The notes beneath the pieces were generated by a model. The model was not told the DNA's origin. It did not search any database and worked only from the letters and a program-made list of their open reading frames with translations. The position numbers were made by a program, and so were the translations under genes. A DNA stretch of 64,000 nt from Piscirickettsia litoralis (lineage in GTDB: Bacteria > Pseudomonadota > Gammaproteobacteria > Piscirickettsiales > Piscirickettsiaceae): contig NZ_MDTU01000001.1 in the NCBI RefSeq assembly GCF_001720395.1, positions 1,860,858-1,924,857 on the forward strand, written 5' to 3'. The stretch's first letter is position 1, and each line of letters begins with the position of its first letter. Below are positions 56,116-64,000 of the stretch, piece after piece.

Positions 56116-57320
56116 TGAGTGGGTTGGGCGGTAAAAAAATTGCGCTTAAAAAGAGCATTTGCTTAAGCTTGATTGCAAGTTTAATCTTGCCTACAGCCTT
56201 TGGCGCAACAGCAACCGATGGATCGCAAGGAGCCAGTAATAATATCAACCAATTGCCGAATTATAATCAGGCCAAAAAAATAGATAATCTGCTTGATCGT
56301 AACCAAAAACCAAAATACGTCGATCAGATTCCTCCAGAGATTCGCCAAGAGCTACAAGCTTTGCGCGCTTCTCAGCAACAATTAATGGAACAGCTCAGCC
56401 GCTTGAAAAATCGTCCGCGGCAACCTATGCAACAAGCTCGGCCGATGACGCAAATGGACCAAGAAGCCGCTTCAAGTGCGATTTTCTTTGCCGGCGGTGC
56501 GCCACGTTTGCAGCAACAACAGCAGCAAAATCAAGGTCGCTCAGGTCAACAGCAATCTAAAGGCAATGCACCTGCTCAAAATGGTAAGAGCGGTAAGCTA
56601 TCACAATCGCAAAAACAAATTAACTTCTTAAATCAAAGTGCCAAAGACGACACCCAAAGCAAGCATGTGATGCAAGACCCTGATTCGCCTTATATGATCA
56701 TGGAAGGGACCTATATTCCTGCGGTCTTGCAGACGGCGATCAACTCGGATGTGCCGGGACTTATTCGAGCGCGAGTGACGCGTAACGTCTATGATACGGC
56801 TAGCGGTCGTTATTTATTGATTCCACAAGGCACCACTTTAGTCGGTATTTACAACTCTGATGTCAAATACGGTGATGAGCGTGCGCAGATTAAATTCACG
56901 CGGATGATCCGCCCGGATGGCTCCTCGATTGTCCTGTCTGCGCCTCCAGGCATGAACGATATTGGTGAATCGGGTATTTCTGGTGATGTTGATAATCATT
57001 GGGGTGCGATCATCGGAGCTGGCTTACTTGGCGTTCTCTTTAATATTCCAGCGATTTTGGCAGAAAATAGAGCGAATAGTAGCAGTAACCAAATATGTTA
57101 CACCAGCGCGGGTGACGCGTATAGTTGTGGAAGCTCTACGTCATCAAGCGTTTCAACATCAGCCGCGCAATCTTTAGGGCAAACCTCTTCGCAAATTGGT
57201 GGTAAAATTGCTGATAGAAGCTTAGGCTTAAAGCCAACGATACGTTTGCCAATCGGCACGCTATTTAGTGTCTTTACTCGTAAGGATATGACAATTCCGC
57301 CGTATCGAGGAGGTGCTTAG
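56115..57320 (+). CDS. trbI: TrbI/VirB10-type core protein
   Basis: A 401-residue protein that spans from inner to outer membrane in T4SS. N-terminal hydrophobic helix (SICLSLIASLILPTAFG, 14-30), a proline/glutamine-rich periplasmic arm including a run of glutamines near 130-145, and the C-terminal TrbI domain (YIPAVLQTAINSDVPG, LLIPQGTTLVGIYNSDVKYG, RPDGSSIVL, PIGTLFSVFTRKDM). The cytoplasmic tail before the helix is shorter than in most VirB10 proteins. Intact. Confidence 0.9.
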   Translation: MSGLGGKKIALKKSICLSLIASLILPTAFGATATDGSQGASNNINQLPNYNQAKKIDNLLDRNQKPKYVDQIPPEIRQELQALRASQQQLMEQLSRLKNRPRQPMQQARPMTQMDQEAASSAIFFAGGAPRLQQQQQQNQGRSGQQQSKGNAPAQNGKSGKLSQSQKQINFLNQSAKDDTQSKHVMQDPDSPYMIMEGTYIPAVLQTAINSDVPGLIRARVTRNVYDTASGRYLLIPQGTTLVGIYNSDVKYGDERAQIKFTRMIRPDGSSIVLSAPPGMNDIGESGISGDVDNHWGAIIGAGLLGVLFNIPAILAENRANSSSNQICYTSAGDAYSCGSSTSSSVSTSAAQSLGQTSSQIGGKIADRSLGLKPTIRLPIGTLFSVFTRKDMTIPPYRGGA

Positions 57321-57620
57321 TGTTAAGAGTATTCTGTGTTGTATTAATGTTTGCCTGTTCGAGTATCACTTGGGCTAATATTGGTGATACCGATACGGGC
57401 GACACAAATACCAACACGAATACGACTAACAACAGTACACAAAATCAGCGAAAAAAACACGCAAGAACGTGCCAAGTTAACACAAAAGGTGATAAAAGCC
57501 CTCACAAAAAGTAATTATAAAAAATGGAGCAGTCAGCAAAACTTTAATAGTGGTTTTGATCAAGAAGAAGGCAAGTTGTTTGGCAATGATGATTATGACA
57601 GCGTTGGGGATAATGAATGA
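57320..57620 (+). pseudogene. Small exported protein at the trbJ/trbK position, frame broken
   Basis: A signal peptide (MLRVFCVVLMFACSSITWA) precedes a Thr/Asn/Asp-rich stretch (NIGDTDTGDTNTNTNTTNNS). One A fewer in the A7 run at 57451-57457 joins this to NTQERAKLTQKVIKALTKSN and an acidic tail (LFGNDDYDSVGDNE), giving 99 residues. It occupies the place where RP4 has trbJ (VirB5) and trbK (entry exclusion) but matches neither by eye, and lacks the TrbK lipobox. Start follows the trbI stop directly; the end overlaps the trbL start. A role in the channel or exclusion is speculation. Confidence 0.55.
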
Positions 57621-58810
57621 ACTTAAGCCCAGCCATTCTTGATACGATTCAGAACCAATTTATCGAAAAGCTCAATGATGCGATTCACTTAATTGGTGCG
57701 ACGGCATCGCAATTGTTATTTTACTTTATCGTTTTTGAAGTTATTTTCTTTGGCTTAAGTTGGGCGATTAAGCAGGATGAAGCGTTAGGCAGTGCGTTAA
57801 TTAAAGTGTTAAAAATAGGCTTTATCGCGGCAATACTCTATTGGTATACGCCTATTTTAAATTATTTAATGCAGTTTGTGCTTTATCTGGGTAATCATGC
57901 TGTCAATGACAAGCATGTCTTTAAGTTGTTTACAAAGCCGATGCTGATTTTTAAATATGGTTATGATGCGAATATTAGTCTGATGAAAGTGTCGATGCAG
58001 TACGGGACGATTAATTCAGCAGCCAGCACTTTATATTTAATTTTAGGTTTTGGTGGCCTGATCATGCTGTCGTTGATTGCCGTGCAATTAATTTTTGTCA
58101 ACGTCGGTTTTTATATCACCGCAGCAGTCTCGTTATTATTAATCCCACTTAGCGTATTTAAACCGACAGGTAATTTACTTAGCCGCGCAATTGAGCAATT
58201 GGTTTCTGCGGCAATACGAATTTTAGTGCTCATGCTGGTATTGGGCACGGCGGTGGGCGTTTGGTCGACTATCGGTAAGCAGACTTTCTCACAAGACACT
58301 GACTTTACTATACCTTTAGGCTTTTTCTTAATTACCTTTGTCTTTACCATTTTAGCGTGGCGGTTGCCTGAATTGGCAGTGCGAGCAATCGGCAAAGTGA
58401 GCACGAGCTTATTCCATAGCGATAATGCTCAGGTCAATGTAACAAGCCCGCAACCGGCTCCTGTTGCGGCACCTGTGGTGACGGCAATGGCAGGGCAGGC
58501 TGAGGCAGCCTCCGGATCGGCGGTAGCAGCGGCGGCGCATATGCAGCAAGGTGGAAGCAGTGAGCCAAGTAGCATTCAGGCGGCAACTACGGTTAATCCC
58601 GGTCAAACGGGTTCAGCGAATGTTGCCGTATCCACCCAAACTCAAGTGTCGGGCATGAATGCGGGTCAATTTGCTAAAGCGATGAAGTCTTCACTCTCAA
58701 ATGCAAATACTAATGTTAGTGCACGGATGTCGCAAGAGTCGATTAAAGATTTGAAAAAATCACTGCAGGATGTGGTCGAAAAAAATAATAAATACCATGG
58801 GCCGAAATAA
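57617..58810 (+). CDS. trbL: TrbL/VirB6-type polytopic membrane protein
   Basis: A 397-residue inner-membrane channel component with about six helices (LFYFIVFEVIFFGLSW, VLKIGFIAAILYWYTPIL, YLILGFGGLIMLSLIAV and others). A soluble Ala/Gln/Ser-rich tail follows (from about residue 265, VTSPQPAPVAAPVVTAMAG). This TrbL architecture corresponds to VirB6. The tail is low complexity. Overlaps both neighbours, confirming the operon. Confidence 0.88.
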   Translation: MNLSPAILDTIQNQFIEKLNDAIHLIGATASQLLFYFIVFEVIFFGLSWAIKQDEALGSALIKVLKIGFIAAILYWYTPILNYLMQFVLYLGNHAVNDKHVFKLFTKPMLIFKYGYDANISLMKVSMQYGTINSAASTLYLILGFGGLIMLSLIAVQLIFVNVGFYITAAVSLLLIPLSVFKPTGNLLSRAIEQLVSAAIRILVLMLVLGTAVGVWSTIGKQTFSQDTDFTIPLGFFLITFVFTILAWRLPELAVRAIGKVSTSLFHSDNAQVNVTSPQPAPVAAPVVTAMAGQAEAASGSAVAAAAHMQQGGSSEPSSIQAATTVNPGQTGSANVAVSTQTQVSGMNAGQFAKAMKSSLSNANTNVSARMSQESIKDLKKSLQDVVEKNNKYHGPK

Positions 58811-59300
58811 GTTTCTATTCTATCCGCTATTGGCCTTACTGTTATTAGCTATTATCGTGATGGGCTTGAAAAGCACAGGCTATAGTTTAGTTCATCAATT
58901 AACACCGAGCATGCCGATAGGTTGGTATTGGGCCTCGCCGATTAAGTTACCATTGAAGCACGGTGAAGCTGTTTTATTCACTCCACCTAAAAAGTTAAAA
59001 GATTACCTTATCCAGCATGATTGGCTCGGGCAAAGCATGAGTATGATGAAACAAGTGTATGGGGTGCCAGGAGACTTTATTTGCCGTCGTGGTGATTGGT
59101 TGTTTATTAATGATAAAAAAACGGCTTATATTCAGCAGGATTATGCGCCGGGCAAACCCTTACCGCAATGGCGAGTTTGTGAGGTTATTGCTAAAAATCA
59201 TTATTTACTCTTGGCGTTGCGTGTGTCAAATTCGTTTGACGGACGTTATTTTGGATTAATAGAGCAAAAGCAAATTTTTGCAAAGGTGACACAGTTATGA
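58797..59300 (+). CDS. traF: TraF-type pilin-maturation peptidase (S26)
   Basis: A 167-residue signal-peptidase-like protein. One N-terminal helix (FYPLLALLLLAIIVMGL) precedes the serine motif TPSMPIGWYWASP and the KQVYGVPGDFICRRGDWLFIN box of S26 peptidases. In RP4, TraF cyclises the TrbC pilin; finding it inside the operon supports a cyclic pilin here. ATG 58797 lies within the end of trbL. Confidence 0.88.
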   Translation: MGRNKFLFYPLLALLLLAIIVMGLKSTGYSLVHQLTPSMPIGWYWASPIKLPLKHGEAVLFTPPKKLKDYLIQHDWLGQSMSMMKQVYGVPGDFICRRGDWLFINDKKTAYIQQDYAPGKPLPQWRVCEVIAKNHYLLLALRVSNSFDGRYFGLIEQKQIFAKVTQL

Positions 59301-60244
59301 TGAAGGATGCCCACGCACAGCGGCGCTATTATGAGATGCTCAACACGGCATTTGGTCAGGAAATCTGTGCCTTGCTTAATGATGATAATGTCATTGAAAT
59401 TATGTTAAACCCGGATGGCTCGGTGCATGTAGAGCGTATCGGTGGTATAAAAGTATGTTTAGATACAATGATTGATGCTCAGCGTGGCATTAATATTATT
59501 AAGCTCGTTGCCTCTTGCAGCAATGATGTGGCTGATAAAGAAAACCCAGAAGTCGCCACAGAACTGCCAGTCACCCATGCACGTTTTCAAGGCTGGTTGC
59601 CTCCTGTTGTTGAAGGGCCGACTTTTGCCATCCGTAAGCAAACTCAACAAAAGCTTACTCTTGAGAACTATCAGGATAAAGGTTTATTAACCGCGGGTCA
59701 GCGCGAGTATTTATTAAAAGCCTTGGCTGAACGCAAGAATATTTTGATTGCGGGTGGAACGAGTTCGGGGAAGACGACTTTTGTTAATGCCATGCTACGT
59801 GAGTTAGATGAGAGCGACGATCGCATTTTAGTGCTCGAAGACTTACCTGAGTTACAGGCCAATGCAAAAGATGTGGTCTTTATGCGCACATCTGAGCAAG
59901 TGGATATGCGTATGTTGGTCAAAGGCTCTTTGAGAATGCGACCTGATCGAATTATTATCGGCGAGGTTCGCGATGGTGCGGCGCTAGACCTATTGAAAGC
60001 TTGGAATACCGGCCATCCGGGTGGCCTATGTACTTTGCATGCTAATAGTGCTGAAGATGCGCCCTATCGCCTTGAAGATTTACTGCAAGAAGTGGTGCCG
60101 GTGGTTCCCCATAATTTAATTGTCAGAACATTGGATGTGGTTGTGCACCTAGCGCGGGACAGTAAAGGCATGCGTCGGGTGCGCCAAATCGCTCATATTC
60201 GCGATTATCAACAAGGACGTTATGTTGTTGAATTTGTTGATTAG
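59297..60244 (+). CDS. trbB: TrbB/VirB11-type traffic ATPase
   Basis: A 315-residue hexameric ATPase of the VirB11 class. N-terminal domain with VIEIMLNPDGSVHVERIGG, then Walker A IAGGTSSGKTTFVNAM (about 150-165), the Asp box ILVLEDLPELQ, Walker B RPDRIIIGEVRDGAALDLLKAWNTGHPGG and the His box LHANSAEDAP. Start ATG overlaps the traF stop. In RP4 trbB is first in the operon; here it is last. No relaxase or coupling protein follows; the next gene is asnS. Confidence 0.93.
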   Translation: MMKDAHAQRRYYEMLNTAFGQEICALLNDDNVIEIMLNPDGSVHVERIGGIKVCLDTMIDAQRGINIIKLVASCSNDVADKENPEVATELPVTHARFQGWLPPVVEGPTFAIRKQTQQKLTLENYQDKGLLTAGQREYLLKALAERKNILIAGGTSSGKTTFVNAMLRELDESDDRILVLEDLPELQANAKDVVFMRTSEQVDMRMLVKGSLRMRPDRIIIGEVRDGAALDLLKAWNTGHPGGLCTLHANSAEDAPYRLEDLLQEVVPVVPHNLIVRTLDVVVHLARDSKGMRRVRQIAHIRDYQQGRYVVEFVD

Positions 60245-60287
60245 TCTGGGCTGTCTTGCTTGGAGAGTGGGTATTTAAGACGTGTTT

Positions 60288-60296
60288 TGTTATAAT
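60288..60296 (+). promoter_or_regulatory. Extended -10 promoter of asnS
   Basis: TGTTATAAT, an extended -10 with perfect TATAAT at 60291-60296, lies 38 bases before the asnS start. No good -35 is present, as is common for extended -10 promoters. Confidence 0.55.
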
Positions 60297-60334
60297 CGGC
60301 CTTTGCAGCAATTTATTCGTTGAGGATTTTCTCT

Positions 60335-61732
60335 ATGACCATGAGTGTTAAAGAAATTTTAGCAGGGTCTGCTAAAGTCGGTGATACTGTCACTGTAAAA
60401 GGTTGGGTGCGCACGCGCCGTGACTCTAAAGCAGGTCTTTCTTTCGTTGCCATTAATGATGGCTCTTGTTTTGATTCGGTTCAGGTTATTGCTGCAAATA
60501 ATCTAAATAATTATGACGACGAAATTACCAAACTGACCAAAGACTGTGCGGTGATTGCAAGCGGTGAGCTGGTGGAATCACCCGGTAAAGGCCAATCGTT
60601 CGAGATTCAGGCGAGCCAGATTGAAGTTGTCGGCTGGGTTGAAAATCCAGAATCTTACCCGGTTTCACCCAAGCGCCATACCGTGGAATATTTACGCGAA
60701 GTCGCTCATTTGCGCCCGCGGACGAATCTATTTGGTGCGGTGGCGCGTGTGCGTAACTGTGTTTCCCAGGCAATTCATCAGTTTTTAAACCAAGAAGGCT
60801 TCTCTTGGGTGCATACGCCATTAATTACGGCAAGTGATTGTGAAGGCGCGGGTGAGATGTTCCGCTTAAGCACCTTGGATATGATGAACTTACCACGCAC
60901 GGACAAAGGTGAGATTGATTACTCGCAAGACTTTTTTGGTCAAGAGTCTTTTTTGACGGTTTCAGGTCAGCTCAATGTTGAAGCCTATTGCTTGGCCATG
61001 TCTAAAGTTTATACCTTTGGGCCGACCTTCCGTGCTGAAAATTCAAATACCAGCCGTCACTTAGCTGAATTTTGGATGATCGAACCTGAAATCGCCTTTG
61101 CGGATCTTAATGATAATGCAGCACTCGCTGAGAGAATGTTGAAATTTGTTAGTGCTGAGTTATTAGAAAAATGTGCGGATGATATGGCATTTTTCGCTCA
61201 GCGTGTCGATAAAGCAGCGATTTCACGTTTAGAGACGATTAGCCAGTCTAGCTTTGAGATTATGGACTATAGCACGGCCATCGAGCATTTATTAAAAGCC
61301 AAGAAAAAGTTTGAATTCCCAGTGGAGTGGGGCGTTGATCTCGCTTCTGAGCATGAACGCTATTTATGTGAAGATTTAGTAGGCAAACCTGTTACCGTCA
61401 TGAATTACCCGAAAGGTATTAAAAGCTTTTATATGCGCCTAAACGATGATAATAAAACCGTAGCGGCGATGGATGTTTTAGCCCCTGGAGTCGGTGAAAT
61501 CATCGGTGGTAGCCAGCGTGAAGAGCGTTTAGATGTATTAAAAACACGCATGGCCGAAGTCGGTGTGAGTGAAGAGCATTTAGGTTGGTACTTAGATTTG
61601 CGTCGTTATGGTACAGTGCCCCATGCCGGCTTTGGTTTAGGCTTAGAGCGTTTAGTTAGCTATGTGACTGGTGTTGCCAATGTTCGGGATGTGATTCCAT
61701 TTCCAAGAACGCCAGGCAATATCCCCTTCTAA
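60335..61732 (+). CDS. asnS: Asparaginyl-tRNA synthetase
   Basis: Class IIb synthetase that charges tRNA-Asn. N-terminal OB-fold anticodon domain ([27 protein letters not shown]); class II motifs [21 protein letters not shown] (motif 2) and [32 protein letters not shown] (motif 3). 465 residues from ATG 60335 (an ATG two codons later is also possible), as in E. coli. Followed by a strong terminator. Confidence 0.97.
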   Translation: MTMSVKEILAGSAKVGDTVTVKGWVRTRRDSKAGLSFVAINDGSCFDSVQVIAANNLNNYDDEITKLTKDCAVIASGELVESPGKGQSFEIQASQIEVVGWVENPESYPVSPKRHTVEYLREVAHLRPRTNLFGAVARVRNCVSQAIHQFLNQEGFSWVHTPLITASDCEGAGEMFRLSTLDMMNLPRTDKGEIDYSQDFFGQESFLTVSGQLNVEAYCLAMSKVYTFGPTFRAENSNTSRHLAEFWMIEPEIAFADLNDNAALAERMLKFVSAELLEKCADDMAFFAQRVDKAAISRLETISQSSFEIMDYSTAIEHLLKAKKKFEFPVEWGVDLASEHERYLCEDLVGKPVTVMNYPKGIKSFYMRLNDDNKTVAAMDVLAPGVGEIIGGSQREERLDVLKTRMAEVGVSEEHLGWYLDLRRYGTVPHAGFGLGLERLVSYVTGVANVRDVIPFPRTPGNIPF

Positions 61733-61746
61733 ATTTAATAATATTC

Positions 61747-61770
61747 AGGCCGTGATCACGGCCTTTTTTA
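61747..61770 (+). terminator. Rho-independent terminator of asnS
   Basis: AGGCCGTGATCACGGCCT, a perfect palindrome forming a GC-rich stem, is followed by a T-run. Confidence 0.88.
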
Positions 61771-61838
61771 TAAGTTTTAAATAATAACCATGTTCAAGCT
61801 CAGTTATTTATTTTTCCCCCTTTATTATTTTTTTAATA

Positions 61839-62363
61839 ATGCTGACTAATTTTATGCCAGCCAGTTTAAGTTTCGCGGGGATTTTAAAAAATGCACCGTA
61901 CCAAGTTTGCTTTACTCCTGGAGGAAAGTGTACTCATTTAATTGTAAAAACAATAAATACGGCCAAAAATTCAATTAGGGTACAAGCCTATTCGTTTACT
62001 TCTTGGCCGATTGTGCGAGCTTTAATTAAGGCGCAAGAGCGAGGTGTAAAAGTAGAGTTATTATTAGATAAGAGTAATTTAAAAAAGCGCTATAATGTGA
62101 TTAAGGCATTGAAGTCTCATCATATTAAGTTTTTGATTGATGCTAAACCGGCGATTGCTCACAATAAAGTGATCATTATTGATGGTGATATCGTTGTTAC
62201 AGGGAGCTTTAATTTTACTTATTCAGCACAAAAGCGTAATGCTGAAAATGTATTAATTATAAAAAATAAAAAACTGGCATCACTCTATATTGCTAATTAT
62301 GATAAAAGGCAGCAGGCTTCCCAGGCGGTTGCATATTATTGCGGCTATAATCAGTGCTCTTGA
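61839..62363 (+). CDS. Phospholipase D-like nuclease (single HKD motif)
   Basis: A 174-residue PLD-superfamily protein like the Nuc/pld endonucleases that dimerise to build one active site. The HKD motif is AHNKVIIIDGDIVVTGSFNFTYSAQKRNAENVLII, with the helper GSFNFT; CFTPGGKCTHLI lies near the start, as in Nuc. The N-terminus (MLTNFMPASLSFAG) looks like the end of a signal peptide. An ATG at 61790 opens a basic-hydrophobic start (MFKLSYLFFP) one frame away, and one base fewer in the 61811-61832 runs would fuse them into a full signal peptide. As given, export is uncertain. It acts on nucleic acid or phospholipid; the substrate is unknown. Confidence 0.82.
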   Translation: MLTNFMPASLSFAGILKNAPYQVCFTPGGKCTHLIVKTINTAKNSIRVQAYSFTSWPIVRALIKAQERGVKVELLLDKSNLKKRYNVIKALKSHHIKFLIDAKPAIAHNKVIIIDGDIVVTGSFNFTYSAQKRNAENVLIIKNKKLASLYIANYDKRQQASQAVAYYCGYNQCS

Positions 62364-62466
62364 TTAATGTTTATATAATGTTTATTTTTTATGCTGGAAT
62401 AAACATTGTTATTTAAACAATAAGATCTTAGATTAAAGCTGTAATAAATAATAAAAGGGGTAGGCG

Positions 62467-62789
62467 ATGCTCTACGTTTTAGATAATCATGATCAACCTG
62501 TGTTGATTAATTATCAAGACTACTTTTTAATTGAGCAGCAGCGGCGTGAAAATCGCCATATTATTTATTGTGATAAAGCGAATGATTATGTAATCTCAAC
62601 TGTTTTTTTCATTTTTTGAGCAAGCAAGCAAAAGACCAACAGCCGTTGCTATTTGAAGTTGCTGTTTTTAAAAATGGCAGCCTAAAGCCTGAGAGTATTA
62701 AACGCTTTACGCGTTGCTCAGAGGCACAAAATTATCATAAAGAGTTATTTAATCAGCTAAATAACAAGCAAGCGACTAAGCAAAATTGA
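62467..62789 (+). pseudogene. Small unrecognised gene, frame broken
   Basis: ATG 62467, with AGGGGTAGG ahead, encodes MLYVLDNHDQPVLINYQDYF... and stops at 62617. One T more in the T7 run at 62603-62609 (or in the T6 run just after) continues in frame as FLSKQAKDQQPLLFEVAVFK to a stop at 62787, 107 residues in all. The protein is soluble and hydrophilic. I do not recognise it. Both halves are too short to stand out separately. Confidence 0.5.
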
Positions 62790-62805
62790 GCTCACGAGGA
62801 GCTCA
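62787..62805. terminator. Hairpin between convergent genes
   Basis: TGAGCTC-ACGAG-GAGCTCA, a seven-base stem. On the minus strand it is followed by ATTTTGC and may end the methyltransferase transcript; on the plus strand there is no T-run. Confidence 0.4.
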
Positions 62806-62827
62806 AATCAGTTTGCTTCAATAAAAA

Positions 62828-64000
62828 TTAAGATTTTTGACAGAAGAAGTTATACATGCAGTAAAATAGCTCTGGATTATTTTTCTCATATTCTGTCCAT
62901 AGGTCAAGGTCAGTATAGCTCTCAGGTGCTGTCATTTTGTTTTTATCATCTCCCAAAGCCAAATCCCCCGTTTGAAAGCCAAGAAACTGCAATGAGAGTT
63001 TGTTTAGGGCTGATTTTATTTGTGGCAGTGTAAACTGATGCTCTTTGGCATGAAAAATTAGATCACGGCATTCACTGAGAGTGAAAAAATTCACGCCATT
63101 TAGATAATTTGGCAAGCGGATGCTCTTTATTTTCAAAAATATCAGCACGCAATTTACGTATAATATCTGGCGTTGCGGTTAAGCTTTGTTCTTTTATGTA
63201 CTTTCTTGCTTGAATAATTGGTTTACGCCCTGCTTTACTATATAGGCCAATCAGCATAACGCCTTTTGGTTTTAATAAATTGGTGAGTACTTGCCAGCCA
63301 GCGAGAGGTTCGTTCAAGTGGTGGAGGACACCGCTTGCTAAAATATAATCGAAAGGCTGCTCCATTGCTTCGTGTAGCTCAAGAAGGTCGGCATGCTGAA
63401 ATTGAATATTAGTCATATTAAATTCTTCAGCCATGCGTTTAGCATAGCTGAGGCTTGCTGTACTTAGATCAACGGCGATAATCTCTTTGGCCTCACAGCA
63501 TGAAGCTAAGTTGATGGCTTGATAACCAGAACCACACCCTGCGATTAGAACACGTGCGGGTTTTAATAGTGGTTTTGGTGGTGAAAAATGAGGGAGATGC
63601 TCTTGGATAAGTGCGCCAACACTGCGTTTGACCGGTTCAATATCGACAGAAATCCAGCGTGGATAGGGAGATTCCTCATATTGATTGCGGACTTTCTTAG
63701 AGACTTTATCTTTAATACTGGTTGTTTTATTTAAATGTTTTTGTAGAGTTTTTTCACGTTGCAGTGAACGATACTGATTAAAAATAGCTTGTAATAATGG
63801 AGCATTTAAATACTGTAAGCTCTTATGTAGAGTCACCTCATCTTCAGAAACACTGTGATAGCAATACCATAGGAGTGTGTTGTGGATAAAATTAACAGGG
63901 CTAAGCTCAGTTGAATGGATGATTTTATGAAGCTGCTTAAGCCAAACAAGCTCATCTGCATCGACAGTATAAACGTATTCATTTAACCATGTTTGTTGAC
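62828..64000 (-). pseudogene. TPR-type class I methyltransferase, runs off the window, frame broken
   Basis: A large methyltransferase whose start lies beyond 64000. The frame is open to the window edge (QQTWLNEYVYTVDADELVWL), with helical repeats before VSKKVRNQYEESPYPRWI. The SAM-binding domain follows: VLIAGCGSGYQAINLA, IIAVDLSTASLSYA, HADLLELHE, FDYILASGVLHHL. Near the end the frame stops at 63072. One T fewer (A6 on the plus strand at 63084-63089) continues as EFFTLSECRDLIFHAKEHQF to 62828. At least 390 residues are present. The target is unknown; such TPR-methyltransferase fusions are common and uncharacterised. The GTG at 63836 is internal, not the start. Confidence 0.8.

Noticed and set aside
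63072-63836. Stand-alone methyltransferase of 254 residues starting with GTG at 63836
   Set aside because: The frame is open upstream to the window edge with family-like sequence, and downstream sequence continues after one-base repair, so both ends are wrong.

Overview
The window is an AT-rich chromosomal segment of a gammaproteobacterium. Most genes are housekeeping types that belong to that class: speA, gpmI-envC-ctp, rdgB-hemW-gshB, purE-purK, yqgE-ruvX, ubiK, comM, an A-type rnpB and asnS. A Piscirickettsia/Francisella-like (Thiotrichales) origin would fit the base composition and gene set, but that is inference; nothing in the window proves a genus.

Layout. 0-2.5 kb: the end of a ClC chloride channel, a GrpB protein, a thioredoxin-like 2Fe-2S ferredoxin and rnpB. 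2.5-5.9 kb: two secreted proteases in tandem, a subtilase and a papain-like enzyme, each behind a long AT-rich leader. 5.9-9.3 kb: fabI, then a LysR regulator divergent from a Bcr/CflA-type exporter. 9.3-20 kb: polA, ltaE, the envelope cluster gpmI-envC-ctp with an unusual GH3 protein, and rsmE. 20-27 kb: gshB-hemW-rdgB (minus) back to back with purE-purK (plus), an unrecognised coiled-coil gene and aroE. 27-38 kb: a periplasmic binding protein, TonB, yqgE-ruvX, yggS-proC, an aromatic amino-acid permease, and hemE-maeA-HAD phosphatase-gloB. 38-41 kb: three small outer-membrane beta-barrel genes with an orphan gene between them. 41-50 kb: speA, glnB, ubiK, comM and an RND efflux pump. 50.5-60.2 kb: a receiver-only response regulator, then a compact P-type (Trb) type IV secretion operon trbC-D-E-F-G-I-x-L-traF-trbB. 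60.3-64 kb: asnS, a PLD-type nuclease, a small broken gene, and a TPR-type methyltransferase that runs off the right edge.

The most striking property of the window is that thirteen genes are split by fourteen single-base frame breaks, most of them in runs of five to seven A or T. At nearly every break, changing the run by one base restores a protein of normal family length with recognisable motifs on both sides. Affected genes are clc, the papain-like protease, the coiled-coil gene, tonB, maeA, an outer-membrane protein, the RND pump, trbD, trbE (twice), trbG, a trbK-position gene, a 107-residue gene and the methyltransferase. This is either systematic sequencing error in homopolymers, recent pseudogene formation, or tract variation tolerated through polymerase slippage. 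The sequence alone cannot decide. I annotate these as pseudogenes in the sense of 'not one continuous frame as given'.

The Trb operon has the parts of a mating-pair channel: pilin, two ATPases, the core-complex proteins, the inner-membrane TrbL and a TraF pilin peptidase. No relaxase, coupling protein or TrbJ/VirB5 homologue is seen beside it. No tRNA, CRISPR array or insertion sequence was recognised.
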